Positions 23,319 through 31,561 of a stretch of DNA of 64,000 nucleotides are shown one piece after another. Source of the stretch: Leptothoe sp034932105 (lineage in GTDB: Bacteria; Cyanobacteriota; Cyanobacteriia; Phormidesmidales; Phormidesmidaceae); NCBI RefSeq assembly GCF_034932105.1, contig NZ_JAYGIG010000001.1, positions 124,001 to 188,000 of the forward strand, read 5' to 3'. The notes under the pieces were generated by a model. It was given only the letters and a program-made list of their open reading frames with translations, had not been told where the DNA came from and searched no databases. The position numbers and the translations under genes were made by a program. The stretch's first letter is position 1; every line of letters starts with the position of its first letter.

Positions 23319-23479
23319 GAAGTAGCAGCTTTGTCTGTATTTTAAATTACATTTTTCTCAGGGAAATATCAGCATTCCCTTACAAAACATTCAGTTGTCT
23401 ATCATTGCCTCTTCAGATGTGTTGTTCACCGTTACAGGTAGAAAGTTTTGAACTTTCTACTTTTTCGGAGGACACACTG

Positions 23480-23839
23480 ATGAAACGCTTTTTATTTACG
23501 GGTGTAGCTGTTTTGCTAGCTGCCGCAGCCATCGCTCCTGCAGCCCAAGCGAAAACGCCTAACAATGATTCTCTTGTGGATACCACATTGCAGCAGCGTC
23601 GCCTAGAGGCTTTGGATCTACGGACTAAGGGGAATGACTCCCTGGTTAATACTTCACTCCAACAACGCCGCTTAGATGAGTTAGACCTTAGGACTAAGGG
23701 TAATGACTCTCTGGTTAATACTTCACTCCAACAACGCCGCTTAGATGAGCTGGACCTCAGGACTAAGAGTAGTGACTCCCTGGCTGATACCTCTATCCAA
23801 CAGTATCGGCTAGATGCTCTGAATGTCCGGGATAAGTAA
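23480..23839 (+). CDS. Secreted protein of four tandem 23-residue repeats
   Basis: A 119-residue protein. Residues 1-24 are a signal peptide (KRF, hydrophobic core, then AAQA before KTP). The rest is almost entirely four 23-residue units of pattern NDSLVNTSLQQRRLDELDLRTK, the last ending at the stop codon. Units two and three are nearly identical in DNA, so expansion is recent. Each unit looks helical and charged, with a QQRRL core. The ATG at 23480 has a strong GGAGGA site eight bases upstream. A clear terminator follows at 23921, so it is a single-gene unit. I do not recognise the family. Confidence 0.8.
   Translation: MKRFLFTGVAVLLAAAAIAPAAQAKTPNNDSLVDTTLQQRRLEALDLRTKGNDSLVNTSLQQRRLDELDLRTKGNDSLVNTSLQQRRLDELDLRTKSSDSLADTSIQQYRLDALNVRDK
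23564..23839 (+). repeat. Four in-frame 69-bp tandem repeats
   Basis: Units start at 23564, 23633, 23702 and 23771, each 69 bp. The second and third differ at only a few bases, mostly synonymous. The first and fourth are more diverged, which fits internal duplication of a central unit. Confidence 0.9.
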
Positions 23840-23920
23840 TAACCGAACGGCATTGCTAAGCTTATTGCGATCGCACCGTTCCAAACGTTTCTAATCGTTT
23901 GAAACCATTAATCATGGCTA

Positions 23921-23950
23921 TGGGGGTACCTGATGTACCCCCATTTTTTT
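23921..23950 (+). terminator. Intrinsic terminator after the repeat protein
   Basis: A perfect 9-bp stem TGGGGGTAC / GTACCCCCA (23921-23929 with 23935-23943) with a 5-base loop is followed by seven T. Confidence 0.9.
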
Positions 23951-24047
23951 GCCCGATTACCCAATTAACCCATCGTCCCCTAGGGCAATCCCCCAGGAAT
24001 CGTTATGATTAAGTTAAGTGACATTTCTTAAAGGTTTTTTGTCGTAC

Positions 24048-25445
24048 ATGACTGTAACCGCCGAATCCCAGGGCTTTAAGCAATTTTTCGAAAAGCGTAT
24101 TTTACTAGGTCAGCCTCTTACCACCGAGTTAACCGCTATTTTGCTGGTCTACTTCGTGCAAGGCATCCTAGGTCTAGCCCGGTTAGCAGTCAGCTTTTTT
24201 CTCAAGGATGACTTAGGCCTCAGCCCCGCCGAAGTAGCAGCCCTGACAGGTATCGCCAGCCTACCCTGGACCATCAAACCGCTCTTTGGCTTCCTCTCAG
24301 ACGGTCTACCCATCGGCGGCTATCGCAGACGCCCCTATCTGATCCTGTCTGGTCTCATGGGCACCGCCGCTTGGCTAGTCTTAGCCACCCTGGTGCATAC
24401 GGCTTGGCTGGCCACCGCCATGATCCTATTAAGCTCCCTATCGGTGGCCATCTCAGATGTCATCGTCGACTCCCTCGTGGTAGAGCGAGCTCGCCAGGAA
24501 TCCCAAGTGGAAGCGGGCACTCTCCAGTCCCTATGTTGGGGAGCCTCAGCCGCCGGCGGCCTGCTCACAGCCTATCTCGGGGGACTGCTGCTAGAACAAA
24601 CCAGCACCCTGGTGGTTTTTGCCGTCACAGCCACCTTTCCCCTGATCGTATCCGTCGTAGCCTGGCTGATTACAGAGGAACCCGTCGATCAACAATCGAA
24701 CATCCAAACCGTGTGGAGCCAAGTCAAACAGCTCCAGGCAGCCTTTAGCCAGCGAGCGATTTGGATGCCTGCCCTATTTTTATTTCTATGGCAGTCCACC
24801 CCCAGTGCCGATTCCGCTTTTTTCTTTTTCACCACTAACGACTTAGGGTTTGAACCTGAGTTTTTGGGCCGGGTTCGGTTAGTCAGCAGCCTAGCGGCCC
24901 TCATCGGCATCGCCATTTTTCAACGCTTTCTCAAAGCCGTTCCCTTTCGCACTATTTTTGCTTGGTCGACGGTGCTCGCAGCCTTGGGGGGCATGACCAC
25001 GCTCCTATTAGTGACCCATGCCAATCGCACCTTAGGGATTGATGATCAGTGGTTTAGCCTGGGTGACAGCGCCATTCTCACCGTCATGGGCCAGATTGCA
25101 TTTATGCCTGTTCTGGTGCTGTCGGCCCGACTGTGCCCCGCTGGAGTGGAGGCCACTCTGTTTTCGCTGCTGATGTCCATTTTTAACCTAGCTGGGTTGA
25201 TCTCCCATGAACTCGGAGCCCTACTAACCCATTGGTTCCACGTCACCGAAACAGATTTTGAAAATCTTTGGCTGCTGGTAACCATCACTAATGTGACCAC
25301 GTTATTGCCCCTGCCCCTCCTGTTTTTGCTTCCCAGCGCATCAGCCTCATCCGAGGACGAATTGACGGTAGCTGGAGATGCGGCTGGAGAAGAAGATCTA
25401 GGGGCAGAAGATGAAGTGGCTCCAGCACCAGCACTGACATCTTAA
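24048..25445 (+). CDS. Folate-biopterin transporter (FBT/BT1) family carrier
   Basis: A polytopic membrane protein of about 465 residues with 12 predicted helices and an acidic cytosolic tail (AGEEDLGAEDE). The family marks are visible: PLTTELTAILLVYFVQGILG, the loop WTIKPLFGFLSDGLPIGGYRRRPY between helices 2 and 3, and DVIVDSLVVERAR. Cyanobacterial and plastid relatives (Slr0642 type) carry folates across the membrane. Related BT1 members take up biopterin. The substrate here is inferred from the family. The frame is open from a GTG at 24018, but the ATG at 24048 better fits the family's N-terminus. Confidence 0.88.
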   Translation: MTVTAESQGFKQFFEKRILLGQPLTTELTAILLVYFVQGILGLARLAVSFFLKDDLGLSPAEVAALTGIASLPWTIKPLFGFLSDGLPIGGYRRRPYLILSGLMGTAAWLVLATLVHTAWLATAMILLSSLSVAISDVIVDSLVVERARQESQVEAGTLQSLCWGASAAGGLLTAYLGGLLLEQTSTLVVFAVTATFPLIVSVVAWLITEEPVDQQSNIQTVWSQVKQLQAAFSQRAIWMPALFLFLWQSTPSADSAFFFFTTNDLGFEPEFLGRVRLVSSLAALIGIAIFQRFLKAVPFRTIFAWSTVLAALGGMTTLLLVTHANRTLGIDDQWFSLGDSAILTVMGQIAFMPVLVLSARLCPAGVEATLFSLLMSIFNLAGLISHELGALLTHWFHVTETDFENLWLLVTITNVTTLLPLPLLFLLPSASASSEDELTVAGDAAGEEDLGAEDEVAPAPALTS

Positions 25446-25471
25446 ATAGCTCTGGACCAAGAGATTATGGT

Positions 25472-25545
25472 CACCACCCTACGGTTACTTACAGAACTCT
25501 AAGCCGAGAGATGCTGGGCTGTGCCCACCCTACGGTTACAAAAAT
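25472..25545. repeat. Short direct repeat in the FBT-carotenoid oxygenase spacer
   Basis: CCACCCTACGGTTAC occurs twice, about 55 bases apart, at roughly 25475 and 25530. The second copy lies just upstream of the carotenoid oxygenase start. Confidence 0.6.
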
Positions 25546-25573
25546 TCACAATCCACAATTCAACCCTCACCCC

Positions 25574-27055
25574 ATGCAAACTCTTCCTTCCTCCAGCTCA
25601 ACTGCCACGTTTGACATGGACGATTGGCGCAGTGGCTATCGTTCCCAACCCAATGAATATGACTACGAGATCGACAATATTGACGGGACAATTCCACCTG
25701 CATTAACCGGGACCCTATTCCGTAATGGCCCAGGTCTCCTGGAGGTGGCAGGTCATCCAGTCCATCATCCCTTCGATGGAGATGGCATGATCACCTCCAT
25801 TGCCATTTCCCAGGGCAAAGCCTACTTCCGCAATCGGTATGTGCGTACCGCAGGCTATGTAAAAGAACAGGCCGCTGGCAAACCGCTCTACCGGGGAGTA
25901 TTTGGCACCCAAAAGCCTGGTGGCCCCTGGGCCAATGCCTTCGACCTCCGACTCAAAAATATTGCCAATACCAACGTGATTTACTGGGGTGGCAAATTAC
26001 TGGCCCTGTGGGAGGCAGCCGAACCCCACCGACTCAATCCCAACACATTAGAAACCCTCGGGCTAGATTATCTAGACGGTGTTTTAAGGCCAGGGGAAGC
26101 ATTCTCAGCCCATCCCCGAATTGATCCCAGCTGTGCTCTCACCAATCATCAACCGTGCCTAGTCAACTTTGGCGTCAAGGCAGGACTCTCCAGTACCATC
26201 ACCCTCTACGAATTCGACCCCAAAGGCCGCTTAGCCCGCACCCACCGTCACAACATTCCAGGCTTCGCCTTTTTACACGACTTTGCTATCACCCCCAACT
26301 ACTACATTTTCTTTCAAAATCCAGTCAGTTTTAACCCCGTACCTTACCTAGCAGGCATCAAGGGAGCGGCCGAATGTATCCAGTTCAATGACAAACAGCC
26401 CACTCGCGCCATTATTATCCCCAGGGATGGGACCAGCCCGATCCAGACAATCGACCTGCAAGCGTGCTTTGTGTTCCACCATGCCAATGCCTTTGAAACC
26501 GACGGCAAGCTGTACTTAGATTCCATTTGCTATCAAGAGTTTCCCGATCTCAAAGGGGCGGAAAACTATCTAGAGGCTGACTTTAATCGCATTCCAGAAG
26601 GTCAGCTATGGCGTTTCGAACTTGATCTTGCAACGCAAACTAGTCAGGCCACATGCCTGATTGAGCGCGGCTGCGAGTTTCCTGATTTGAACCCCAACCA
26701 CGTTGGCCGCCCCTACCGCTATTTGTACATTGGGGTGGCCGATTGTGCCACTGGCAATGCCCCACTCCAGGCGATCCTCAAGCGTGACCTCACCTCCGGT
26801 CAGGAAGAGATTTGGAGTTTTGGCCCCCGTGGCTTTGCCGGTGAACCCATTTTTGTCCCTCACCCCCAGGGGACAGCTGAGGACGACGGCTGGATATTAG
26901 GGCTGTTTTACAACGCAGAGAGCCGTTGCTCAGAGCTAGCCATTTTAGATGCCCAGCAAATTACTCAGGGTCCCGTGGCCACACTGAGGCTCCCCCACCA
27001 TATTCCCTATGGATTGCACGGTGATTTTACCCAAGACCTGGTAATGACATGGTAG
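25574..27055 (+). CDS. Carotenoid cleavage oxygenase
   Basis: A 493-residue iron(II) dioxygenase of the RPE65/CCD family, which cuts carotenoids or apocarotenoids at a double bond, for example to make retinal. The four His ligands are found in order: SAHPRID, FLHDF, FHHANAFE and the final YGLHGDF. The opening GTLFRNGPGLLE and VHHPFDGDGMI are also family hallmarks. I start at the ATG at 25574 (MQTLPSS); the frame is open from 25511 but those residues are not family-like. No signal peptide is seen. Substrate and cleavage site cannot be read from sequence. The next gene lies 150 bases downstream. Confidence 0.93.
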   Translation: MQTLPSSSSTATFDMDDWRSGYRSQPNEYDYEIDNIDGTIPPALTGTLFRNGPGLLEVAGHPVHHPFDGDGMITSIAISQGKAYFRNRYVRTAGYVKEQAAGKPLYRGVFGTQKPGGPWANAFDLRLKNIANTNVIYWGGKLLALWEAAEPHRLNPNTLETLGLDYLDGVLRPGEAFSAHPRIDPSCALTNHQPCLVNFGVKAGLSSTITLYEFDPKGRLARTHRHNIPGFAFLHDFAITPNYYIFFQNPVSFNPVPYLAGIKGAAECIQFNDKQPTRAIIIPRDGTSPIQTIDLQACFVFHHANAFETDGKLYLDSICYQEFPDLKGAENYLEADFNRIPEGQLWRFELDLATQTSQATCLIERGCEFPDLNPNHVGRPYRYLYIGVADCATGNAPLQAILKRDLTSGQEEIWSFGPRGFAGEPIFVPHPQGTAEDDGWILGLFYNAESRCSELAILDAQQITQGPVATLRLPHHIPYGLHGDFTQDLVMTW

Positions 27056-27205
27056 GAATATTGTTTTTCACCTAGGTCCTTGGTACCGGACTGGCCTCGT
27101 TCATAGGGGAGAGTACCGATTTATGAAAGAAGTAGGTTGCAAGCTACACCCAGACGGGCACTATGCGTAGTGAAACCATGTGCTGAATCATACCCGTAAC
27201 CACCT

Positions 27206-27487
27206 ATGAGTAGCCAAACACCAAAGCAAGATACCTTACAGTATCGTCTACGTCCCAATTCCCAAGGTATACGCCTAGATATATGGGAAGATAAACCGAC
27301 CTGTTCACCCGACCAGGCATCCTATCGTTTTTTTGTAACCTATCAGCTCAAGTCCACTGATGAGGCCCAGGCAATTTTGGATCGCTACCTGATTACCAAT
27401 GATGTTTACAGTGTTATACCGTCAAACAAAACCATCACACCGGTCCACCTGAGAACATTGGCGGGTTCAACATCTGTAACTGGATAA
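27206..27487 (+). CDS. Hypothetical 93-residue protein
   Basis: A small soluble protein with no signal peptide or membrane segment. It has alternating strand and helix (YRLRPNSQGIRLDIWED, YRFFVTYQLKSTDEAQAIL) and no family I recognise. Codon use looks like that of its neighbours. The stop codon lies inside the left arm of the nested inverted repeat at 27486-27584, so that element either acts as its terminator or inserted at the gene's end and fixed the present stop. The downstream lipoprotein gene is convergent. Confidence 0.6.
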   Translation: MSSQTPKQDTLQYRLRPNSQGIRLDIWEDKPTCSPDQASYRFFVTYQLKSTDEAQAILDRYLITNDVYSVIPSNKTITPVHLRTLAGSTSVTG

Positions 27488-27584
27488 TACAGCGGATTTC
27501 GGGTAAATGAGGGACAGTAAAACCTTAATCGGCAAGACTTTTGGTCAATACCTTGTCCCTCATAAGACTAGAAACCGCTGTATT
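27486..27584. repeat. Nested 99-bp inverted repeat (MITE-like or IS remnant)
   Basis: The ends AATACAGCGG (27486-27495) and CCGCTGTATT (27575-27584) are exact inverted repeats, with further matches ATTTC/GAAAC. Inside lies a second pair, TGAGGGACA and TGTCCCTCA. The centre is unpaired. Such terminal-repeat structure without a gene fits a miniature inverted-repeat element, but a large bidirectional terminator between the two convergent genes is an alternative. Confidence 0.65.
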
Positions 27585-27607
27585 AATTGACTAAGGCTAG
27601 GGACGAT

Positions 27608-27692
27608 GGGATAGCTGTGGCTGCAGCTGCTTTGCTTCTAGAAGGCTAGGGGTCACCGGATAGCTGTTGCAGCTGCTTTTCTTCTAGATAGT
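27608..27692. repeat. Imperfect direct repeat of about 30 bp at a gene's 3' end
   Basis: ATAGCTGTGGCTGCAGCTGC (from 27611) and ATAGCTGTTGCAGCTGC (from 27660), both followed by a shared TTCTAGA stretch, form two copies about 50 bases apart. One copy is the coding end of the lipoprotein gene and the other lies beyond its stop. Confidence 0.6.
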
Positions 27693-28047
27693 AATCCCCC
27701 AAGTCTGCATCATTGATGATAATGGCTTCGTACCGTAAGATGCCATCCACATCAACGCTATTACCCACAGCTGGGGCTACGTTCTCAGTCATAATCCACA
27801 GCTGACCAGTGCCGTCATCAATCTGATAGAGCCAGCCATTTAAAATAGCTAGCCGCTGAATGACTGAACCGGTCAAAGATACAGACCGTTCGACTTCATG
27901 CGGCTGGCGCAAAGCCTCAATTTTTACCGTAGAGCGGGCCAGCGATAGCACGGACAAATGATTGTCTGATGGCGACTGACAGGCTACGCAGAGAGCCAGC
28001 ATGCCAACACTTAAGCCTAGGACGCATCTATAATTCGAGCCATCCAT
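27646..28047 (-). CDS. OB-fold-like lipoprotein, hypothetical
   Basis: A 133-residue protein with a lipoprotein leader (hydrophobic GLSVGMLALC and lipobox CVAC near residue 22). The mature part has strands typical of a small OB-fold: VSLTGSVIQRLAILNGWLYQIDDGTGQLWIMT is the kind of sequence seen in NirD/OB nucleic-acid-binding or YgiW-like periplasmic domains. The ligand is unknown. The 3' end appears partly duplicated beyond the stop. It converges with the small gene ending at 27487, the inverted repeat lying between. It stands alone on the minus strand. Confidence 0.7.
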   Translation of the reverse strand: MDGSNYRCVLGLSVGMLALCVACQSPSDNHLSVLSLARSTVKIEALRQPHEVERSVSLTGSVIQRLAILNGWLYQIDDGTGQLWIMTENVAPAVGNSVDVDGILRYEAIIINDADLGDYYLEEKQLQQLSGDP

Positions 28048-28246
28048 TACACGAGTACTCCGCCAGAAGTCTTTGAATCAGAAATCTTTGAACAGGCGCT
28101 GCAGGCAACGTCAATTCATGGGTTTATGGGGCCATAGGTTTGGCTGGGGAATAGCCTTTGGTAATCTGGGGAGAGCCAATGCCGCTAGTATCACCTAATT
28201 GATTAGCGAAATTGGCATCATCGCCCATAAAGTTAGCAAAAACTTC

Positions 28247-29116
28247 ATGACCCAACGGTTAGATGGCAAAGCCCTTGCCCACAAACTTCAAGCTCAATTA
28301 GCCACCGATGTCACCAACTATAGTGGGCAGTGGCACCGACCTCCTGGCCTAGCCGTGGTCATGGTTGGGGATGACCCTGCCAGCGCCGCCTATGTCCGAA
28401 ATAAGGAACGTGCCTGTGGGCAGGTGGGGATTGTTTCCTTTGGCTCCCAGCTGCCTAGCAATACCTCCCAAAAGACTGTGGGCGAGTTGATTGATCAGCT
28501 CAATCAAGATGAACGGGTAGATGGCATTTTGATTCAACTGCCCCTGCCAAACCATTTAGACGCAGCCGCATTGCTTAACCGCATTGCCCCGGAAAAGGAT
28601 GTCGATGGGCTGCATCCTGAAAACATGGGGCGTTTAATGCGGGGCGAGCCTGGCCTACGCAGCTGCACACCGGCAGGCATCATGGCCGTTCTCCAGGAGT
28701 ATGACATCGACCCAGCGGGTCAACGAGCCATCGTGCTGGGTCGAAGCATTTTGGTGGGTAAGCCCATGGCCCTGATGCTGCTAGAAGCGAATGCCACCGT
28801 CACAATTGCCCACTCTCGAACGGCTAACATCCCTGAACTATGTCGTCAGGCTGATATTTTGGTAGCTGCGGTGGGTCGTCCGAAGATGATTAATGCTGAC
28901 TGGGTCAAACCGGGGGCAACGATTATCGACGTGGGTATAAACCGAATCCAGGATGCTGAATCGGGAAAATCTCGGCTAGTGGGCGATGTAGATTTTGATA
29001 CGGTAGAACCCATGGCCGGGGCAATTACGCCTGTCCCCGGGGGAATTGGTCCTATGACGGTGACCATGTTGTTGCACAATACAATATTAAGCTACCGTAA
29101 GCGATTTAATGGTTAA
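28247..29116 (+). CDS. folD: Bifunctional methylenetetrahydrofolate dehydrogenase/cyclohydrolase
   Basis: FolD interconverts 5,10-methylene-, methenyl- and 10-formyl-tetrahydrofolate for purine, fMet and one-carbon metabolism. The motifs are clear: ASAAYVRNKERAC with catalytic Tyr and Lys, DGILIQLPLP, PEKDVDGLHPENMGRL, the Rossmann loop GRSILVGKPMALML and GAITPVPGGIGPMT. I begin at the ATG at 28247, which gives 290 residues, the usual length. The frame opens earlier at TTG 28199 with no ribosome site. It is followed on the same strand by crtE (153 bases) and a DUF212 gene. From memory this neighbourhood recurs in other cyanobacteria. Confidence 0.95.
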   Translation: MTQRLDGKALAHKLQAQLATDVTNYSGQWHRPPGLAVVMVGDDPASAAYVRNKERACGQVGIVSFGSQLPSNTSQKTVGELIDQLNQDERVDGILIQLPLPNHLDAAALLNRIAPEKDVDGLHPENMGRLMRGEPGLRSCTPAGIMAVLQEYDIDPAGQRAIVLGRSILVGKPMALMLLEANATVTIAHSRTANIPELCRQADILVAAVGRPKMINADWVKPGATIIDVGINRIQDAESGKSRLVGDVDFDTVEPMAGAITPVPGGIGPMTVTMLLHNTILSYRKRFNG

Positions 29117-29269
29117 TTAAGAGTTAGCGCTTACCCATGGCTGCATGTCCGTGAAAATGGACGCACTAGGGTTTGCGCGAGGCAAACTGTCTCCCACTGC
29201 CTCCAGCGGCGAAGCCTAGATTGTCAATACTCGGATTCCACAGAATTATCAATTTCTTTTCTTGTAATC

Positions 29270-30178
29270 ATGATGACTACCAATGTCGCTACTGATTTTG
29301 ACCTCAAAACTTACCTCAAAACTAAGTGTGCCGAGGTTGAGGCAGCCCTGGAAAAATCATTGGCGGTAGTCTATCCAGAAACCATCTATGAGTCCATGCG
29401 CTACTCATTGATGGCAGGGGGTAAGCGTCTACGACCGATTCTCTGTTTGGCCACCTGTGAACTGGTGGGCGGTACAGCCGAGCAAGCGATGCCGACGGCC
29501 TGTGCTCTAGAAATGGTGCACACCATGTCACTCATCCACGATGACCTACCAGCCATGGACAATGACGACTATCGTCGGGGCAAGCTGACCAACCATAAGG
29601 TCTATGGTGATGATGTGGCGATTTTGGCGGGAGATGCGCTGTTGGCCTATGCCTTTGAATTTATTGCCGACCGTACTAAAAACGTTCCTCCCCAAGGGGT
29701 GTTGGAGGTCATTCGGCGGTTGGGACGGGCGGTCGGAGCTGCGGGGTTAGTGGGCGGACAGATTGTGGATTTGGCATCTGAGGGCAAACCAGATACGTCC
29801 ATCGACACTCTAAATTTTATCCATCGCCATAAAACGGCTGCCCTCCTGGAGGTATCTGTTGTCTCGGGGGCCGTATTGGCTGCCGCAGACGCTGACACCA
29901 TCGAGCGGCTCTCTCGCTATGCCCAAAACATTGGTCTAGCTTTTCAGATTGTGGATGATGTTTTGGATATTACGTCTACCCAAGAAGAGCTGGGTAAATC
30001 GATTGGCAAAGACGTTCAAGCCCAAAAAGCGACCTATCCCAGCATTTGGGGGCTAGAGGAATCTAAACGACAGGCCGAGGCTTTAGTGCAATCAGCTAAG
30101 GACGAGTTGGCACCCTTTGGCCACCTCAAGCAGCCGTTGGTTGCGATCGCAGATTACATCACCGCACGCACTCATTAA
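29270..30178 (+). CDS. crtE: Geranylgeranyl diphosphate synthase
   Basis: A 302-residue trans-prenyltransferase making GGPP from IPP and DMAPP/FPP for carotenoids, the phytyl chain of chlorophyll and quinones. The first Asp-rich motif is HDDLPAMDNDDYRRG and the second FQIVDDVLDIT. GGKRLRP, which binds IPP, and GQIVDL are also present. The length and N-terminus match cyanobacterial CrtE. Residues upstream of the first Asp-rich motif do not include the large side chains typical of strict FPP synthases, but product length is inferred mainly from context. Start is ATG at 29270, though the second ATG at 29273 is equivalent. Confidence 0.93.
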   Translation: MMTTNVATDFDLKTYLKTKCAEVEAALEKSLAVVYPETIYESMRYSLMAGGKRLRPILCLATCELVGGTAEQAMPTACALEMVHTMSLIHDDLPAMDNDDYRRGKLTNHKVYGDDVAILAGDALLAYAFEFIADRTKNVPPQGVLEVIRRLGRAVGAAGLVGGQIVDLASEGKPDTSIDTLNFIHRHKTAALLEVSVVSGAVLAAADADTIERLSRYAQNIGLAFQIVDDVLDITSTQEELGKSIGKDVQAQKATYPSIWGLEESKRQAEALVQSAKDELAPFGHLKQPLVAIADYITARTH

Positions 30179-30196
30179 TATCCCATTCCCATATAC

Positions 30197-30222
30197 CTAT
30201 GGAAGCCTTCTATGGAAGCCTT
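30197..30222. repeat. 13-bp tandem duplication over a start codon
   Basis: CTATGGAAGCCTT is repeated perfectly at 30197-30209 and 30210-30222. The second copy holds the DUF212 start; the first supplies an out-of-frame ATG that opens an eight-codon frame ending at 30225, overlapping the gene's start. Confidence 0.9.
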
Positions 30223-30664
30223 TAGCGAGATTTTTCAGAACCACGTTCTAGTCGTGTCTCTGGTGGCCTGTTTGAGTGCCCAACTACTCAAGTTAATCAT
30301 CGAAGTGATTGCCAACCAGCGTCTTAACTTTCATGTTCTAGTAGAAACGGGCGGCATGCCTAGCTCCCATTCAGCCCTAGTCACCGCCCTAGCCTGCGGC
30401 ATTGGCCAAACCATCGGCTGGTCTAGTCCAGCCTTTGCCCTAACGGCGGTGTTTGCCGTCATTGTCATGTATGATGCGGCGGGCGTCCGCCAGGCGGCAG
30501 GCAAGCACGCCCGTGTACTCAACCAAATTGTGGATGAGTTCTTTAACGAGCATGAATTTCAAGAAGACCGGCTGAAGGAACTCCTAGGCCACACCCCCGT
30601 GCAGGTGATTGCAGGAGCTGCCCTAGGGGTATTTATCGGTCTATTGGCGGGACCGACTTATTAG
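30212..30664 (+). CDS. Divergent PAP2 family (DUF212) membrane protein
   Basis: A 150-residue membrane protein with about four helices. It has the reduced phosphatase-like motif GGMPSSHSALVTALA, and the block YDAAGVRQAAGKHARVLN, both marks of the DUF212/divergent PAP2 family. The conserved His and Ser of the PAP2 centre (PSSHS) remain, which suggests that it may act on lipid phosphates, possibly prenyl phosphates given the adjacent crtE 33 bases upstream. That is inference. The gene ends shortly before the strong hairpin at 30684. Confidence 0.88.
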   Translation: MEAFSEIFQNHVLVVSLVACLSAQLLKLIIEVIANQRLNFHVLVETGGMPSSHSALVTALACGIGQTIGWSSPAFALTAVFAVIVMYDAAGVRQAAGKHARVLNQIVDEFFNEHEFQEDRLKELLGHTPVQVIAGAALGVFIGLLAGPTY

Positions 30665-30683
30665 GTTTAGATTCGTTTAGGTG

Positions 30684-30721
30684 CCTAAGGGGGCTAATTA
30701 GGCCCAATTAGCCCCCTTAGG
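30684..30721. terminator. Strong bidirectional hairpin between convergent genes
   Basis: A perfect 16-bp stem (30684-30699 with 30706-30721, arm CCTAAGGGGGCTAATT) with a 6-base loop lies just after the DUF212 stop. It lacks a T tract on the plus strand, but its strength and position fit a shared terminator. Confidence 0.75.
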
Positions 30722-30797
30722 CCCTTACTTCTCCCTTATCCTCAGGCAAACTGACCTTCTGGAGGTATGGACAAGGTTAATCCTCTGTCCCAAACAC

Positions 30798-30823
30798 CCT
30801 AGTGAGCCAACCTAGTGAGCCAA
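30798..30823. repeat. 13-bp tandem duplication
   Basis: CCTAGTGAGCCAA is repeated perfectly at 30798-30810 and 30811-30823, just outside the 3' end of the hypothetical secreted protein gene. Confidence 0.9.
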
Positions 30824-30830
30824 CCAGGCA

Positions 30831-31457
30831 TTAGCGAATAGACTCCGTCAGCCGAATGACCTGCTGGCCATCGACTAAAAACGTCGTCAGGCCACCGTCG
30901 ACTAACTGCTGCAATCTGGCCGCTGCCGCCGAGGCATCGGTGGTATGCATCACTAACAAGTAAGGTTGCTGCAAGTAAACGGCTAGCCCCACATTGCCCT
31001 GCTGCGCCAGCTCACGACCAATGTCAGGATTTTGCTGATAGTCCACCAGCACAGCCACCCCCTCCCCCAACAACAGTGGCTGGTAGTCCCCTTGGGGCTG
31101 GGTTACCGCTACGGCTTCTGCGGGGGCTGGAGAGGGAGTCGTGGCTTCCACCACCACGGTGTCCAACTGCTCAATGTCATTCAAGTACAGCGCCCAGGAG
31201 TTGGCTACCTCTAACGAAGTAAAACCACCAGCGCGGACGACGGTATCACCGAGATAGTTACACACTAACGTAGGCTTATCGACGGGTAGTACCGATATGG
31301 TGCGATCGCGGGTCGCTTCATCTTCACCCCGCACAAATAATAGGTACTCCCCACTCCCAGGCGGTGGACAGTCAGGGTAACTTTGGGCCATCCCTTGAGT
31401 CGCCAAACCACTGCTGAGAAGCACCATCGCCACTCCACTAAGCCAACGATATCCCAT
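30831..31457 (-). CDS. Secreted protein with SPOR-like repeats, hypothetical
   Basis: A protein of 208 residues. The signal peptide is MGYRWLSGVAMVLLSSGLATQGMAQ. The first half (residues 35-105) and the last (125-205) each resemble a SPOR-type alpha-beta unit, in which a strand such as YLLFVRGEDEA or VAVLVDYQQNP precedes a helix with A/L spacing (AAARLQQLVDGGL). A Pro/Ala-rich linker lies between. SPOR domains bind denuded peptidoglycan; here the resemblance is only by eye. I choose the ATG at 31457 because GGAGG is seven bases upstream. The frame opens at 31493 with no ribosome site. It is common in cyanobacteria but not characterised. Confidence 0.65.
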   Translation of the reverse strand: MGYRWLSGVAMVLLSSGLATQGMAQSYPDCPPPGSGEYLLFVRGEDEATRDRTISVLPVDKPTLVCNYLGDTVVRAGGFTSLEVANSWALYLNDIEQLDTVVVEATTPSPAPAEAVAVTQPQGDYQPLLLGEGVAVLVDYQQNPDIGRELAQQGNVGLAVYLQQPYLLVMHTTDASAAAARLQQLVDGGLTTFLVDGQQVIRLTESIR

Positions 31458-31561
31458 GGCCATACCTCCTAGCTGACTAAACCACATCATCACCCAGCAC
31501 TACAATTCATAGAAAAAAGCACCATTGGCGCTGTAATTGGCATCTAGAGTCGATATGCCCC

